From contig JAITVX010000260.1 in assembly GCA_031285575.1 (NCBI GenBank), positions 1-8,533 on the forward strand: 8,533 nt of DNA. Reading direction: 5' to 3'. Position 1 is the stretch's first letter. The number at the start of each line of letters is the position of its first letter. This DNA comes from Bacteroidales bacterium (GTDB lineage Bacteria; Bacteroidota; Bacteroidia; Bacteroidales; VadinHA17). The notes under the pieces are model-generated. The model had not been told where the DNA came from. It was given only the letters and a program-made list of their open reading frames with translations, and searched no databases. A program made the translations under genes and the position numbers. Shown piece after piece: positions 1 through 6,939 of this stretch.

Positions 1-2
1 AT

Positions 3-143
3 AGCAAAATAACTTCATTAACAGCAGTCATAAAGGATATTTTGTATCTTGACTATGCTATACAACCTACACGTTACTAGCTATATAACGGTAAGAACCT
101 GCAAGATATCTATAATGAAACTTATACATTAGACGAAGAATAA
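3..143 (+). pseudogene. Possible broken 3' end of an unidentified coding region
   Basis: One frame is open from the window edge except for a single in-frame TAG at 78-80. It then continues with coding-like codons for another 20 residues (ending ...YTLDEE) to a TAA at 141-143. The part before the TAG could be the genuine C-terminus of a gene entering from the left. The part after it could be a remnant separated by a nonsense mutation. I do not recognise the protein, and the segment is too short to assign. Chance openness in AT-rich DNA is a real alternative. Confidence 0.25.
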
Positions 144-220
144 ATCCATGATTCAAACAATCGCTTTGTTCACATTCCCCATTCCCCGACTTGTGTGCAA
201 ATTGTGTGTACTTATAAAAC

Positions 221-251
221 AAAAAAGACTTACATTTTATTGTAAGTCTTT
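221..251 (-). terminator. Rho-independent terminator of tRNA-Val
   Basis: An 11-bp perfect inverted repeat (AAAGACTTACA at 224-234, its complement at 241-251) encloses a 6-nt loop. Read on the minus strand it is followed by six U residues (from 226-221). It lies 11 nt beyond the 3' end of the tRNA, where a terminator for that transcript is expected. Confidence 0.8.
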
Positions 252-261
252 GATTTTTAAG

Positions 262-336
262 TGGGCGTTGACGGATTCGAACCGCCGACCCTCTGCTTGT
301 AAGGCAGATGCTCTGAACCAGCTGAGCTAAACGCCC
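262..336 (-). tRNA. tRNA-Val, anticodon TAC
   Basis: The reverse complement folds as a canonical cloverleaf. The 7-bp acceptor stem GGGCGTT/AACGCCC lies at 330-336 and 263-269, with discriminator A at 262. The D arm carries GCTC...GAGC, and the T arm contains GGTTCGAATCC. The anticodon arm is CTGC-CTTACAA-GCAG, so positions 34-36 read TAC, which decodes GUA and related valine codons. The 3' CCA is not encoded (the next bases on the minus strand are CTT), so it must be added after transcription. A promoter lies upstream at 385-414 and a terminator downstream at 221-251, so this looks like a single-tRNA transcription unit. Confidence 0.95.
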
Positions 337-340
337 TTAT

Positions 341-375
341 TTTTATTATTGTTTAATAAAAAAACAATAATAAAA
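341..375 (-). other. 14-bp perfect hairpin in the tRNA-Val 5' leader
   Basis: TTTTATTATTGTTT (341-354) and its exact complement (362-375) flank a 7-nt loop. The hairpin ends 4 nt before the mature 5' end of the tRNA and lies downstream of the predicted promoter, so it should be in the precursor 5' leader. It is almost pure A/T and has no U-tract after it, so it is a poor terminator. It might affect RNase P processing or leader stability; that is inference. Confidence 0.5.
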
Positions 376-384
376 TTGTGAGTG

Positions 385-414
385 CAAATATATGCTTCAT
401 TTTTTTATTTGCAA
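385..414 (-). promoter_or_regulatory. Bacteroidetes-type promoter for tRNA-Val
   Basis: On the minus strand a TTG (-33 element, 414-412) is followed by exactly 19 nt and then TATATTTG (392-385), a full match to the Bacteroidetes -7 consensus TAnnTTTG. Transcription would start around position 378-380, about 42 nt before the tRNA. The spacing, the full match and the position upstream of a stable-RNA gene make this the best-supported promoter in the window. Confidence 0.75.
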
Positions 415-668
415 AACAGAATGACTAATTTCATTTAAAATTATTACAAATTAATTTAGCAATTGTAAGTTTGCCACGGCAATCGCATTAAAGATGTATT
501 TATTTTATTATTAAATCTTTACGTATTGAAACTTTGATAAAAGAGCATTTGTATAATGCTTGATTATCAATCAATTTAAAATATAAAAAGGCTGTAGTTA
601 AAATTAGCGTTGTTTGTTGATAAATATTTTGTGTCTTTGATGCGATTTAAAAATACAGTTATAATACA
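415..668. other. AT-rich intergenic stretch between tRNA promoter and proB 3' end
   Basis: I see no gene here. The only structure is a weak 6-bp hairpin at 544-560 (AGCATT...AATGCT, 5-nt loop). On the minus strand it is followed by CTTTT and could be a poor terminator for proB about 110 nt downstream of its stop. Nothing else stands out. Confidence 0.4.
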
Positions 669-1787
669 TTATATGGCAGACAACGCTCTTGTTTTTTCAT
701 CCAGCACAAGAAAATGATAGTGGATGAAAGGTTTTGTCATTTTTTCCCCTATATGCTGTTCTGCCTTTTCCGAATCGTAGTACGATTTGCCGAGTCCTAT
801 CCGGTTTCCGTCTTCGTCAAGAATACTTACAACATCGCCTTTCTCGAAAGTTCCGTGCACTCTGGTAATGCCTACCATTAACAAACTTGAAGGTTTTTTA
901 CCAGTAAGGGCTTCTCTTGCTCCGGCATTAATTGTTACGGCTCCGCGCGCAAAAGCTTCGGAATGAGAAATCCATTTCTTTACTCCCGATTCTTTCTTAC
1001 AGCTGGCCACAAAATGTGTGTAGGGAATTTTTTCGTTTCGCACAATATCGGTTATAACCGAGTCTCTGAGACCGTTTGCAATAAAAACGTCAATACCCTG
1101 CGAAGCTATTTTTTTTGCAATATGCGATTTTGACGACATGCCTCCTCTTCCGAATACCGATTTGCTTTCAGAAATATATTTTTCTATATCTTCCGTTTCA
1201 TTATCAACTTTTTTTATCAGCTCCGAACCTGCGCTGCTGGGGATACCTGTAAAAATTCCGTCAACATTTGTAAGCAGTATCAGCGAATTGCAATCCATCA
1301 TTGAAGATATAAGCCCCGACAGTTCGTCATTATCGGTAAACATAAGCTCGTTGACCGAAATTGTATCGTTTTCATTAACTATAGGAAGCACTTTATTGTC
1401 TAACATTGCGGAAATACAGTTTTTCATATTCAGGTAGTGCATTCTGTCGCCAAAACTTTCCTTTGTAGCTAATACCTGAGCTGCCTGTATGCCGTATTTC
1501 CCAAACAGAAACCGGTAGTTTGACATAAGTTTTACCTGACCTATTGCTGCCCACATCTGTTTTGCTTCAATAATATTTGTCCTTTTCGAGGGCGCAATTT
1601 CATTTCTGCCCGCGGCAACAGCTCCCGATGTTACAAGTATTGTTTCAATACCCTGCTTGCAAAGAATTGCGACATCTTCAACTATACGAAGCATCCGTGC
1701 TTCATTAAGCGAACCGTCGGCCTTGGTAATAACATTGCTTCCTACTTTGATAGCAACCCTGTTAAATACAGGTTCAGTATTTTTCAA
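669..1787 (-). CDS. proB: Glutamate 5-kinase (ProB) with C-terminal PUA domain
   Basis: This enzyme phosphorylates L-glutamate to gamma-glutamyl phosphate with ATP, the first and normally proline-inhibited step of proline synthesis in the cytosol. The 372-residue length matches the long, PUA-bearing form (E. coli ProB is 367). The amino-acid kinase domain fills about residues 10-255, with KVGSN (14-18) for phosphate binding, SGAVAAGR (54-61), VNENDT (137-142) and TDND (151-154) in the substrate region, and FGRGGMSSK (212-220) for nucleotide binding. The PUA domain spans about 278-360. The start is TTG. The frame is closed by a TAA at 1814-1812, no in-frame ATG precedes the kinase core, and the TTG leaves a normal-length N-terminus. 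The usual partner proA is not adjacent: a 330-nt gap and a tRNA follow. Confidence is high for function and moderate for the start. Confidence 0.93.
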   Translation of the reverse strand: MKNTEPVFNRVAIKVGSNVITKADGSLNEARMLRIVEDVAILCKQGIETILVTSGAVAAGRNEIAPSKRTNIIEAKQMWAAIGQVKLMSNYRFLFGKYGIQAAQVLATKESFGDRMHYLNMKNCISAMLDNKVLPIVNENDTISVNELMFTDNDELSGLISSMMDCNSLILLTNVDGIFTGIPSSAGSELIKKVDNETEDIEKYISESKSVFGRGGMSSKSHIAKKIASQGIDVFIANGLRDSVITDIVRNEKIPYTHFVASCKKESGVKKWISHSEAFARGAVTINAGAREALTGKKPSSLLMVGITRVHGTFEKGDVVSILDEDGNRIGLGKSYYDSEKAEQHIGEKMTKPFIHYHFLVLDEKTRALSAI

Positions 1788-1823
1788 GTTGATAAATTTT
1801 AAGTTTCCATGTTAAATGCGGCA

Positions 1824-1831
1824 CAAAAATA
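1824..1831 (-). promoter_or_regulatory. Candidate -7 promoter element for proB
   Basis: TATTTTTG on the minus strand (1831-1824) matches TAnnTTTG and lies about 37 nt upstream of the proB start. No TTG occurs at the expected 19-21 nt spacing, so only half of the promoter is supported. The rest of the 1788-2067 divergent intergenic region is very AT-rich. I find no matching element for the plus-strand transporter there; TACATTTTG at 2017-2025 is one base off the spacing. Confidence 0.3.
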
Positions 1832-2067
1832 ATTAAACAATTGTATATTTTATCATTTTCAAATGCATATTTATACATTTCTTAAAAATATATTTAACAT
1901 ACTCCTAATTATCAATTCGTTTTAAAATAAGTACAGTTGTTATTCCAAAAAATTTTGGTATGATGAAGCTATTAATTGATGCGATACATTACAAATATTA
2001 ATTATTATTTTATTTTTACATTTTGAAAATTAAAAATAAATTATTCTGCTTCTAAACTTTATGAAAA

Positions 2068-3522
2068 ATGATTGAAAATAAACAGATTAAACAGAACAAA
2101 AGCCTTGTCTTTATTATTGCGGCTATTGCTGCAACAGGTGGCTTGCTTTTCGGGTTCGACACAGGAGTTATCTCAGGTGCAATACCCTTTTTTCAGAAAG
2201 CGTTTGGAATAGATGACAGTTGGATTGAAATCATTACAACGGCAGGTCTGGTGGGAGCTGTTATCGGCGCCATGTCAAGTGGAAGAATTACTGATATTGT
2301 GGGCAGGAAAAAAATCATTCTTGCCGCCGCAGTAATCTTTATAATCGGGGCAATATGGTCTGGGGCTGCATCAGGCCCAGTTATGCTTGTTTGCGCACGT
2401 TTTTTCCTTGGCATTGCAATAGGAGTGTCATCGTTTGCGGTGCCTCTGTATATTGCCGAAATTTCACCTGCAAAAAGCAGAGGCACATTAGTGTCAATGT
2501 TTCAGCTTCTTATTACAATAGGAATTATGGTTTCGTATCTCAGCGATTCGGCGTTTGCAGTTCCCGACAATCATCCCGATTTTAATTCATGCTGGAGGCC
2601 GATGTTTTATGTTGGTGTTATTCCAGCGCTGATAATGTTTATCGGTATGATCTTTTTACCTGAAACCCCCAGGTGGCTTATCAGCAAAGGTATGGAAAAC
2701 AAATGCCGCGATGTGCTGCAGAAAGTTGAAGAGCCGTTGCTTGTTGAAGAAGCGATAGAAAGAATGAAATCAGATATTGAAGCGGATAAGGTAAACAGGG
2801 TCAACTGGACGGAAGTATTTAAAAAATGGCTGAGAGCTCCTCTTATCATAGCGGTCGGAATTATGTTCGTTCAACAGTTTACAGGTATCAACACCATAAT
2901 TTATTACAGTCCAAAAATATTCCTTATGTCAGGATTTGCAGACGCTCAGGCGGCTGTTTGGGCGTCGGTAAGCGTCGGGATTGTAAATGTGGTGTTTACC
3001 ATACTGTCTTTATTTATGATAGACAAGCTCGGACGAAGAAAGCTTTACTTTACAGGTGTTACCGGATTGGTGATTGCCCTTACCGCCATGGGAATATGCT
3101 TTGCCCTCCAGGCAACACTTGGCGATTCAATAAAATGGGTAACAATTTCCCTTATGTGGATATACATCGGTTTCTTTGCAATCAGTATCGGGCCTCTCGG
3201 ATGGTTGATAATTTCCGAAGTTTTCCCGTTAAGCGTAAGAGGAACAGGCTCAAGCATAGGTGCTCTTTCCAACTGGCTGTTCAACGGTATTGTTGCTTTC
3301 ACATTCTTTAAACTGGTTAAAGGACTTACAATGCCCGGCACGTCAATAGTACTTAATGGCGAAGACCTTGGTAACCCTGCAGGAGCGTTTTTCCTTTACG
3401 CCATTGTAGGCATTGCAAGCCTTGTATGGGGGTATTTCTTTATTCCCGAGACAAAAAACGTAACCCTTGAAAAGATTGAAGAACACTGGAGAAAAGGAGC
3501 ACGCCCGAAAGACCTTAAATAA
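2068..3522 (+). CDS. MFS sugar:proton symporter (XylE/AraE/GLUT-like)
   Basis: This is an inner-membrane sugar transporter of the major facilitator sugar-porter family, expected to import a monosaccharide such as xylose, arabinose or a hexose with H+. All family signatures are present in order: GFDTGVISG (29-37) in TM1, GRITDIVGRKK (72-82) in the TM2-3 loop, PETPRWL (198-204) before the central loop, QQFTGINTIIYYSP (269-282) in TM7, DKLGRRK (319-325), GPLGWLIISEVFPLSVRG (375-392) in TM10 and PETKN (460-464) after TM12. The length of 484 is typical. By alignment from memory to XylE, D31 corresponds to its proton-coupling Asp27 and Q269, Q270, N275 and W379 to sugar-binding residues. N402 sits where XylE has Gln415, so the exact substrate may differ. 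No sugar-catabolic enzyme lies nearby to specify it. A four-codon ATG...TGA mini-ORF (2061-2075) overlaps the start. Confidence 0.9.
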   Translation: MIENKQIKQNKSLVFIIAAIAATGGLLFGFDTGVISGAIPFFQKAFGIDDSWIEIITTAGLVGAVIGAMSSGRITDIVGRKKIILAAAVIFIIGAIWSGAASGPVMLVCARFFLGIAIGVSSFAVPLYIAEISPAKSRGTLVSMFQLLITIGIMVSYLSDSAFAVPDNHPDFNSCWRPMFYVGVIPALIMFIGMIFLPETPRWLISKGMENKCRDVLQKVEEPLLVEEAIERMKSDIEADKVNRVNWTEVFKKWLRAPLIIAVGIMFVQQFTGINTIIYYSPKIFLMSGFADAQAAVWASVSVGIVNVVFTILSLFMIDKLGRRKLYFTGVTGLVIALTAMGICFALQATLGDSIKWVTISLMWIYIGFFAISIGPLGWLIISEVFPLSVRGTGSSIGALSNWLFNGIVAFTFFKLVKGLTMPGTSIVLNGEDLGNPAGAFFLYAIVGIASLVWGYFFIPETKNVTLEKIEEHWRKGARPKDLK

Positions 3523-3540
3523 CCGTTCCTGTAATGCGAA

Positions 3541-3548
3541 TAATTTTG
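3541..3548 (+). promoter_or_regulatory. Candidate -7 element upstream of nnr
   Basis: TAATTTTG matches TAnnTTTG about 53 nt before the nnr start, in the 79-nt gap after the transporter. No TTG lies 19-21 nt upstream. It is a possible independent promoter for nnr and the following lipoprotein gene. Read-through from the transporter is equally possible, since no terminator hairpin is visible in the gap. Confidence 0.3.
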
Positions 3549-3601
3549 CAGAATAGCGTTTCGGGAAGCATGGGTTTAAATAATATCGGGATCAAAATGA
3601 A

Positions 3602-5134
3602 ATGAAACTGTTTACGGCGACACAGATAAAAGATATAGACCGGTTTACCGTTATTAATGAACCGATATCGCCGGTAGATCTGATAGAACGAGCGGCAGGA
3701 GCATTGTCGGCATGGTACGTAAGTCATTTCGACAGAAACAGAAAGGTTATTGTTTCGGCAGGCCCCGGAAACAACGGTGGCGACGGCCTCGCAATGGCAC
3801 GGATACTGTGTGGCGCCGGATATAAGGTTGAGGTAAACTGTATAAAATTCACCGAAAAAAATACGCCGGAATGGGAAGATAATTTCAGGAAAATTAAAGG
3901 CAATCCACAGATTACAGTCAACATTATCCGTTCGGCAGATGAATTTTCTGTTCCTGAAAAAGACGACGTTGTGATTGACGCTCTGTTCGGCACCGGTATT
4001 TCGAGGAAAATAGAAGGATTACCCCGCGATGTTATTATGAAAATAAACGGCAGCGACGCAGTGAAAGTGGCTGTCGATATTCCGTCGGGACTTTTTTGCG
4101 AAGATAATGCAGGCAACGACAGGGAAGCCATTATAAGGGCCGACCATACGCTTGCGTTGCAGTTTCCGAAACTTGCTTTCATGTTTGCCGAAAACGCGCG
4201 TTTTGTCGGCAAATGGGAAATAATACCGATAGGCCTCAGCAACGAAGCCATACACAACACTCCGACGCCGTTTTACTTTACAGGTGCAGCCGATGTTCTT
4301 CCGCTTTTAAGAAAACGCAGGACGTTTGACCACAAAGGCAGTTACGGTCATGGTTTGCTGGCGGCCGGCTCGAAAGGAAAGATGGGAGCTGCAACGCTTG
4401 CAGCAGCAGCAGCTCTGCGGACAGGTATGGGGCTGATAACCGTGCATACGCCGTTGTGCGGGCTGAATATAATGCAGACGGCGCTGCCCGAGGCAATGGT
4501 TGCGTGCGATAAATCTGCCGAACACATATCTTTTATCAATGCTGCTGAAGGGATATTCAGCGCTGCAGCGCTTGGCCCGGGTATTGGCGTTCATGAGGAA
4601 ACCATGATAGCAACAGTCGATTTTCTTATGAATTACAGGAAACCGGCTGTTCTCGACGCCGATGCGCTCAATATACTTGCCATGAACAGAGAATGGCTTG
4701 CAATGCTGCGGAGCAATATTGTCATTACGCCCCATGTAAAAGAGTTCGACCGCCTTGCAGGAATCTCCAAAAACGGTTTCCTGCGATACCGGATGCAGAT
4801 GGAATTTGCCCAAAGGTATAACTGCACCGTTGTTCTTAAAGGTGCATACACATCGGTTGCCACGCCCGGCGGCAGGGTGATGTTCAACAGCTCCGGCAAT
4901 AACGGCATGGCTACCGCCGGAAGCGGTGATGTGCTTACGGGCATTATCCTGTCGCTGCTGGCACAGGGCTATACTGCAGAAAATGCAGCCGTAGCGGGTG
5001 TTTTCATCCACGGGCTGGCCGGCGACATTGCCGCCGAAAAAAAATGCTGCGAATCGTTGATTGCGTCAGATATAATAAATAATATTGCACCTGCTTATAA
5101 AAGAATACGGCAAGGAACAGATGAGAATACTTAA
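3602..5134 (+). CDS. nnr: Bifunctional NAD(P)H-hydrate epimerase / ADP-dependent NAD(P)H-hydrate dehydratase
   Basis: This is a metabolite-repair enzyme. Its N-terminal YjeF_N domain epimerises R- and S-NAD(P)HX, and its C-terminal ribokinase-like domain dehydrates S-NAD(P)HX back to NAD(P)H using ADP. The 510-residue length matches the fused E. coli protein Nnr (YjeF, 515). The epimerase half, about 1-215, carries AGPGNNGGDG (53-62), DALFGTG (126-132) and DIPSG (159-163). The dehydratase half, about 235-505, carries KGSYGH (245-250), LGPGIG (324-329), LDADALN (351-357), ITPHVKEFDRL (375-385), VLKG (411-414) and the NNGMATAGSGDVLTG segment (433-447) with the likely catalytic Asp443. The usual TPHPGE motif reads TPHVKE here, a minor variation. 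The ATG is immediately preceded by an overlapping ATGAAATGA mini-ORF. The DUF4831 gene follows after 17 nt, which suggests one transcript. Confidence 0.95.
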   Translation: MKLFTATQIKDIDRFTVINEPISPVDLIERAAGALSAWYVSHFDRNRKVIVSAGPGNNGGDGLAMARILCGAGYKVEVNCIKFTEKNTPEWEDNFRKIKGNPQITVNIIRSADEFSVPEKDDVVIDALFGTGISRKIEGLPRDVIMKINGSDAVKVAVDIPSGLFCEDNAGNDREAIIRADHTLALQFPKLAFMFAENARFVGKWEIIPIGLSNEAIHNTPTPFYFTGAADVLPLLRKRRTFDHKGSYGHGLLAAGSKGKMGAATLAAAAALRTGMGLITVHTPLCGLNIMQTALPEAMVACDKSAEHISFINAAEGIFSAAALGPGIGVHEETMIATVDFLMNYRKPAVLDADALNILAMNREWLAMLRSNIVITPHVKEFDRLAGISKNGFLRYRMQMEFAQRYNCTVVLKGAYTSVATPGGRVMFNSSGNNGMATAGSGDVLTGIILSLLAQGYTAENAAVAGVFIHGLAGDIAAEKKCCESLIASDIINNIAPAYKRIRQGTDENT

Positions 5135-5151
5135 CCTAACAATAATATAAT

Positions 5152-6273
5152 ATGAAAATGCTTTACAGGCTTCTGGCGCTGGCAATAATAATATTTGCAG
5201 CCGTTTCGTGTTCAACAGGCAGAAAGGTTGCCGACACTAAACCGTATGTGGTTCCGCTGTCGGATACTGTTTCAGTTACCGAAGGAAGCATAATATACGG
5301 ACTGCCGCGAACGGTTTTTACCATAAAGGTAGATATGGAAAGAGCCATAGAAATACCCGGCCCCTATGCACGGTATGCTGCCGACTATCTGGGAATTACC
5401 GATGCAATAAGGCAGGAAACGGAATCGTGGACAATAACCGGAATTACGGTTAAAACACACGAAGAACTCGACCCCTCCGAATATTACGTTATTAAAAGCG
5501 CTTCGTTTCTGCGCAGCAACGCCCTGTCGCTGCGGAAGGAAGGATTGATTCTGGATATAAACCCCATGCAATTCATTACTGCCGAAACACATTCGGTGGG
5601 CGATGGGCAGGAGACCGACCAGTTCAGGTTTGCCGACCTTGGCTCCGACGAATATTTCAACATCCATAGCGACACGGCCTACCGGCGGGTAAACATCGAC
5701 TCAACCTTCATAAGGCTGCCATACATTATTGAAAGCACCCGGCGCCTTTCGGCCGAACAGCTGGCCGAAAGGGCGGCAAGGCGCATTATGGAACTGCGCG
5801 ACGGCAAGCACCTTATACTGACCGGCGAGGCGAACGTATTTCCGCAGAGCGACGCTGCAATAAATGAAATCAACAGGCTCGAAAAAGAATACACCGAGCT
5901 GTTTGCCGGTAAAGTGGCCAGGGAGAACCGCAGCTATACCGTTACCTTCATTCCCGAGCCGGGTATGGAAAACAGAAGCGTAACCCTTTTCAGGTTTTCG
6001 GAACTCACCGGGCCTGTAACGGGAACGGCTGCCGGAGGAATGGCAATTGCCGCAGAACTTATTCCGGAACAGAAAACAAAGGCGCTGAGTGTTATTGACA
6101 GAAACCGGCAGAGTCAGGGAAGCGTAACATTCGACAGGTTATTTTACAGAGCCCCCGACATTGTTAACCTCAGAATATTAATGGGCAGGGAAGTGATGTT
6201 CAGCTCGCGCAAAATGGTTTACCAGTTTGGCGAAACAATACAGCTTCCTGCAAATTTTATTATTTCAAAGTAA
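5152..6273 (+). CDS. DUF4831 family lipoprotein
   Basis: This is a 373-residue envelope protein of unknown function from a family known mainly in Bacteroidetes. The N-terminus is a lipoprotein signal: a basic start (MKMLYR), a hydrophobic stretch at about residues 6-17, and lipobox AVSC with Cys20 as the lipidated residue. Family-like features in the mature part include the region around PRTVFTIKVDMERA, the PGPYARYAADYLGI segment, and a later stretch with RRLSAEQLAERAARRIMELR. No catalytic motif is evident. The C-terminal half looks beta-rich. It starts 17 nt after nnr and is probably co-transcribed with it, but the shared transcription does not reveal a job. The stop lies 17 nt before a MITE-like repeat, which may act as a transcript end. 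Assignment rests on recognition of the family pattern, not a search. Confidence 0.8.
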   Translation: MKMLYRLLALAIIIFAAVSCSTGRKVADTKPYVVPLSDTVSVTEGSIIYGLPRTVFTIKVDMERAIEIPGPYARYAADYLGITDAIRQETESWTITGITVKTHEELDPSEYYVIKSASFLRSNALSLRKEGLILDINPMQFITAETHSVGDGQETDQFRFADLGSDEYFNIHSDTAYRRVNIDSTFIRLPYIIESTRRLSAEQLAERAARRIMELRDGKHLILTGEANVFPQSDAAINEINRLEKEYTELFAGKVARENRSYTVTFIPEPGMENRSVTLFRFSELTGPVTGTAAGGMAIAAELIPEQKTKALSVIDRNRQSQGSVTFDRLFYRAPDIVNLRILMGREVMFSSRKMVYQFGETIQLPANFIISK

Positions 6274-6290
6274 GGATTATCCATACATTA

Positions 6291-6492
6291 GACTTCTTTG
6301 GAAAATATGCAGTATGTTATTTCAAACGCAGTATTCGGCATCGTCATTGCGAAGGCAAAGCCTGAAGCAACCGAGTTTACGAGCTCGGCGAAGCCAATCC
6401 AGAAAATGTGTACTGTATGGATTGCTTCCCGCTTCGTACCTCGCGGTCGCAATGACGAACAGGGTATTGAAGTTCTATTTTCCGAAGAAGTC
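6291..6492. mobile_element. MITE/REP-like element with nested terminal inverted repeats
   Basis: This is a 202-bp non-coding element with two nested inverted-repeat layers. The outer arms are 17 nt (GACTTCTTTGGAAAATA at 6291-6307 and its complement at 6476-6492, one mismatch). The inner arms are 12 nt and perfect (TCGTCATTGCGA at 6341-6352, complement at 6447-6458). Further stems are CCGAG/CTCGG (6371-6375/6384-6388) and CAATCCA/TGGATTG (6395-6401/6418-6424). The whole can fold into a long cruciform or RNA hairpin. It carries no transposase, so it would be a non-autonomous element. No clear target-site duplication is visible. It sits between the convergent DUF4831 and lipoprotein genes, where such repeats often lie and may end transcripts from both sides. 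A related arm recurs at 8340-8384. Confidence 0.7.
6341..6458. repeat. Inner inverted repeat TCGTCATTGCGA / TCGCAATGACGA
   Basis: A perfect 12-bp inverted pair (6341-6352 and 6447-6458) bounds a 94-nt palindromic-rich core inside the larger element. Elements ending in GTCATTGCGA are a recurrent dispersed intergenic repeat type in many bacterial genomes (general knowledge, not checked here). Confidence 0.7.
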
Positions 6493-6518
6493 AATTATTG
6501 TGTTAACAGTTTAATCAA

Positions 6519-6860
6519 TTATTTCATAACAATTCTAACTCCCTGCCAGTTATTATCAATCATTGCCGTAACATATACATCTGCCTCTTGTAAGTCTATG
6601 GTTTTAGCAAGACTTCCGCCAATATTAGGCTTCCATGTTGTTCCATTCCACGACAAAGATAATTTACCTGTTCCCCATGATATTCCTAATAAACCTGCGT
6701 TGTCTAAACTTTCCAGTTCTCCGCCGCAAACGGCGCTGGTTGCAGTTATATTGGTTACATCCAGTGTCGATATTCCGGGTGGCTGAATTATATGTTCTTT
6801 ACGGCAGCTTACTGATGCTATCGATAACATTATCAGAAATATTTTTACGTAAGTTTTCAT
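6519..6860 (-). CDS. Small putative lipoprotein with FN3-like segment
   Basis: This is a 113-residue protein with a clear lipoprotein signal: MKTYVK, then a hydrophobic stretch, then lipobox ASVSC with Cys19. After a short linker the segment TNITATSAVCGGEL (about residues 36-49) and the following GISWGTG resemble the opening strands of the Bacteroidetes FN3-like repeats found in surface lipoproteins. The rest (KLSLSWNGTTWKPNI...) departs from that pattern and may be a degenerate or different beta fold. The usual closing motif (PNTxYYVxAYA...YG...FTT) is absent, though DVYVTAMIDNNWQG could be a weak counterpart. Function is unknown; a surface or periplasmic role is inferred from the signal. 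It starts 31 nt after a strong terminator, so it should need its own promoter, which I cannot identify. Its stop lies 26 nt from the MITE-like element. Confidence 0.65.
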   Translation of the reverse strand: MKTYVKIFLIMLSIASVSCRKEHIIQPPGISTLDVTNITATSAVCGGELESLDNAGLLGISWGTGKLSLSWNGTTWKPNIGGSLAKTIDLQEADVYVTAMIDNNWQGVRIVMK

Positions 6861-6890
6861 ACGAATTAAGTTTTAATTATGTGTAAAATT

Positions 6891-6926
6891 TAAAAGCCGC
6901 CCGAAAAAACATTCTTTTCAGGCAGC
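6891..6926 (-). terminator. Rho-independent terminator after the FN3-like fragment
   Basis: A 12-bp stem (GCTGCCTGAAAA from 6926-6915 paired with TTTTCGGGCGGC from 6907-6896, two G-U pairs) with a 7-nt loop is followed on the minus strand by TTTTA. It begins 13 nt after the stop of the minus-strand FN3-like fragment. It separates that fragment from the small lipoprotein gene. Confidence 0.8.
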
Positions 6927-6939
6927 TTGAAATATACTG

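Noticed and set aside
148..330. 60-residue plus-strand open frame
   Set aside because: It runs through the terminator and through most of the tRNA-Val gene on the opposite strand; not a protein gene.
1788..2067. Possible small RNA or riboswitch in the divergent intergenic region
   Set aside because: The region is AT-rich with no strong stem or terminator and no recognisable riboswitch core.
4307..5011. 234-residue minus-strand open frame
   Set aside because: It lies entirely antisense to the well-conserved dehydratase half of nnr and has no recognisable motifs; a shadow frame from codon bias.
6227..6514. Open frames through the MITE-like element on both strands
   Set aside because: They share peptides such as AMTNxxLKF only because the repeat arms are shared, and no start or domain supports a real protein.
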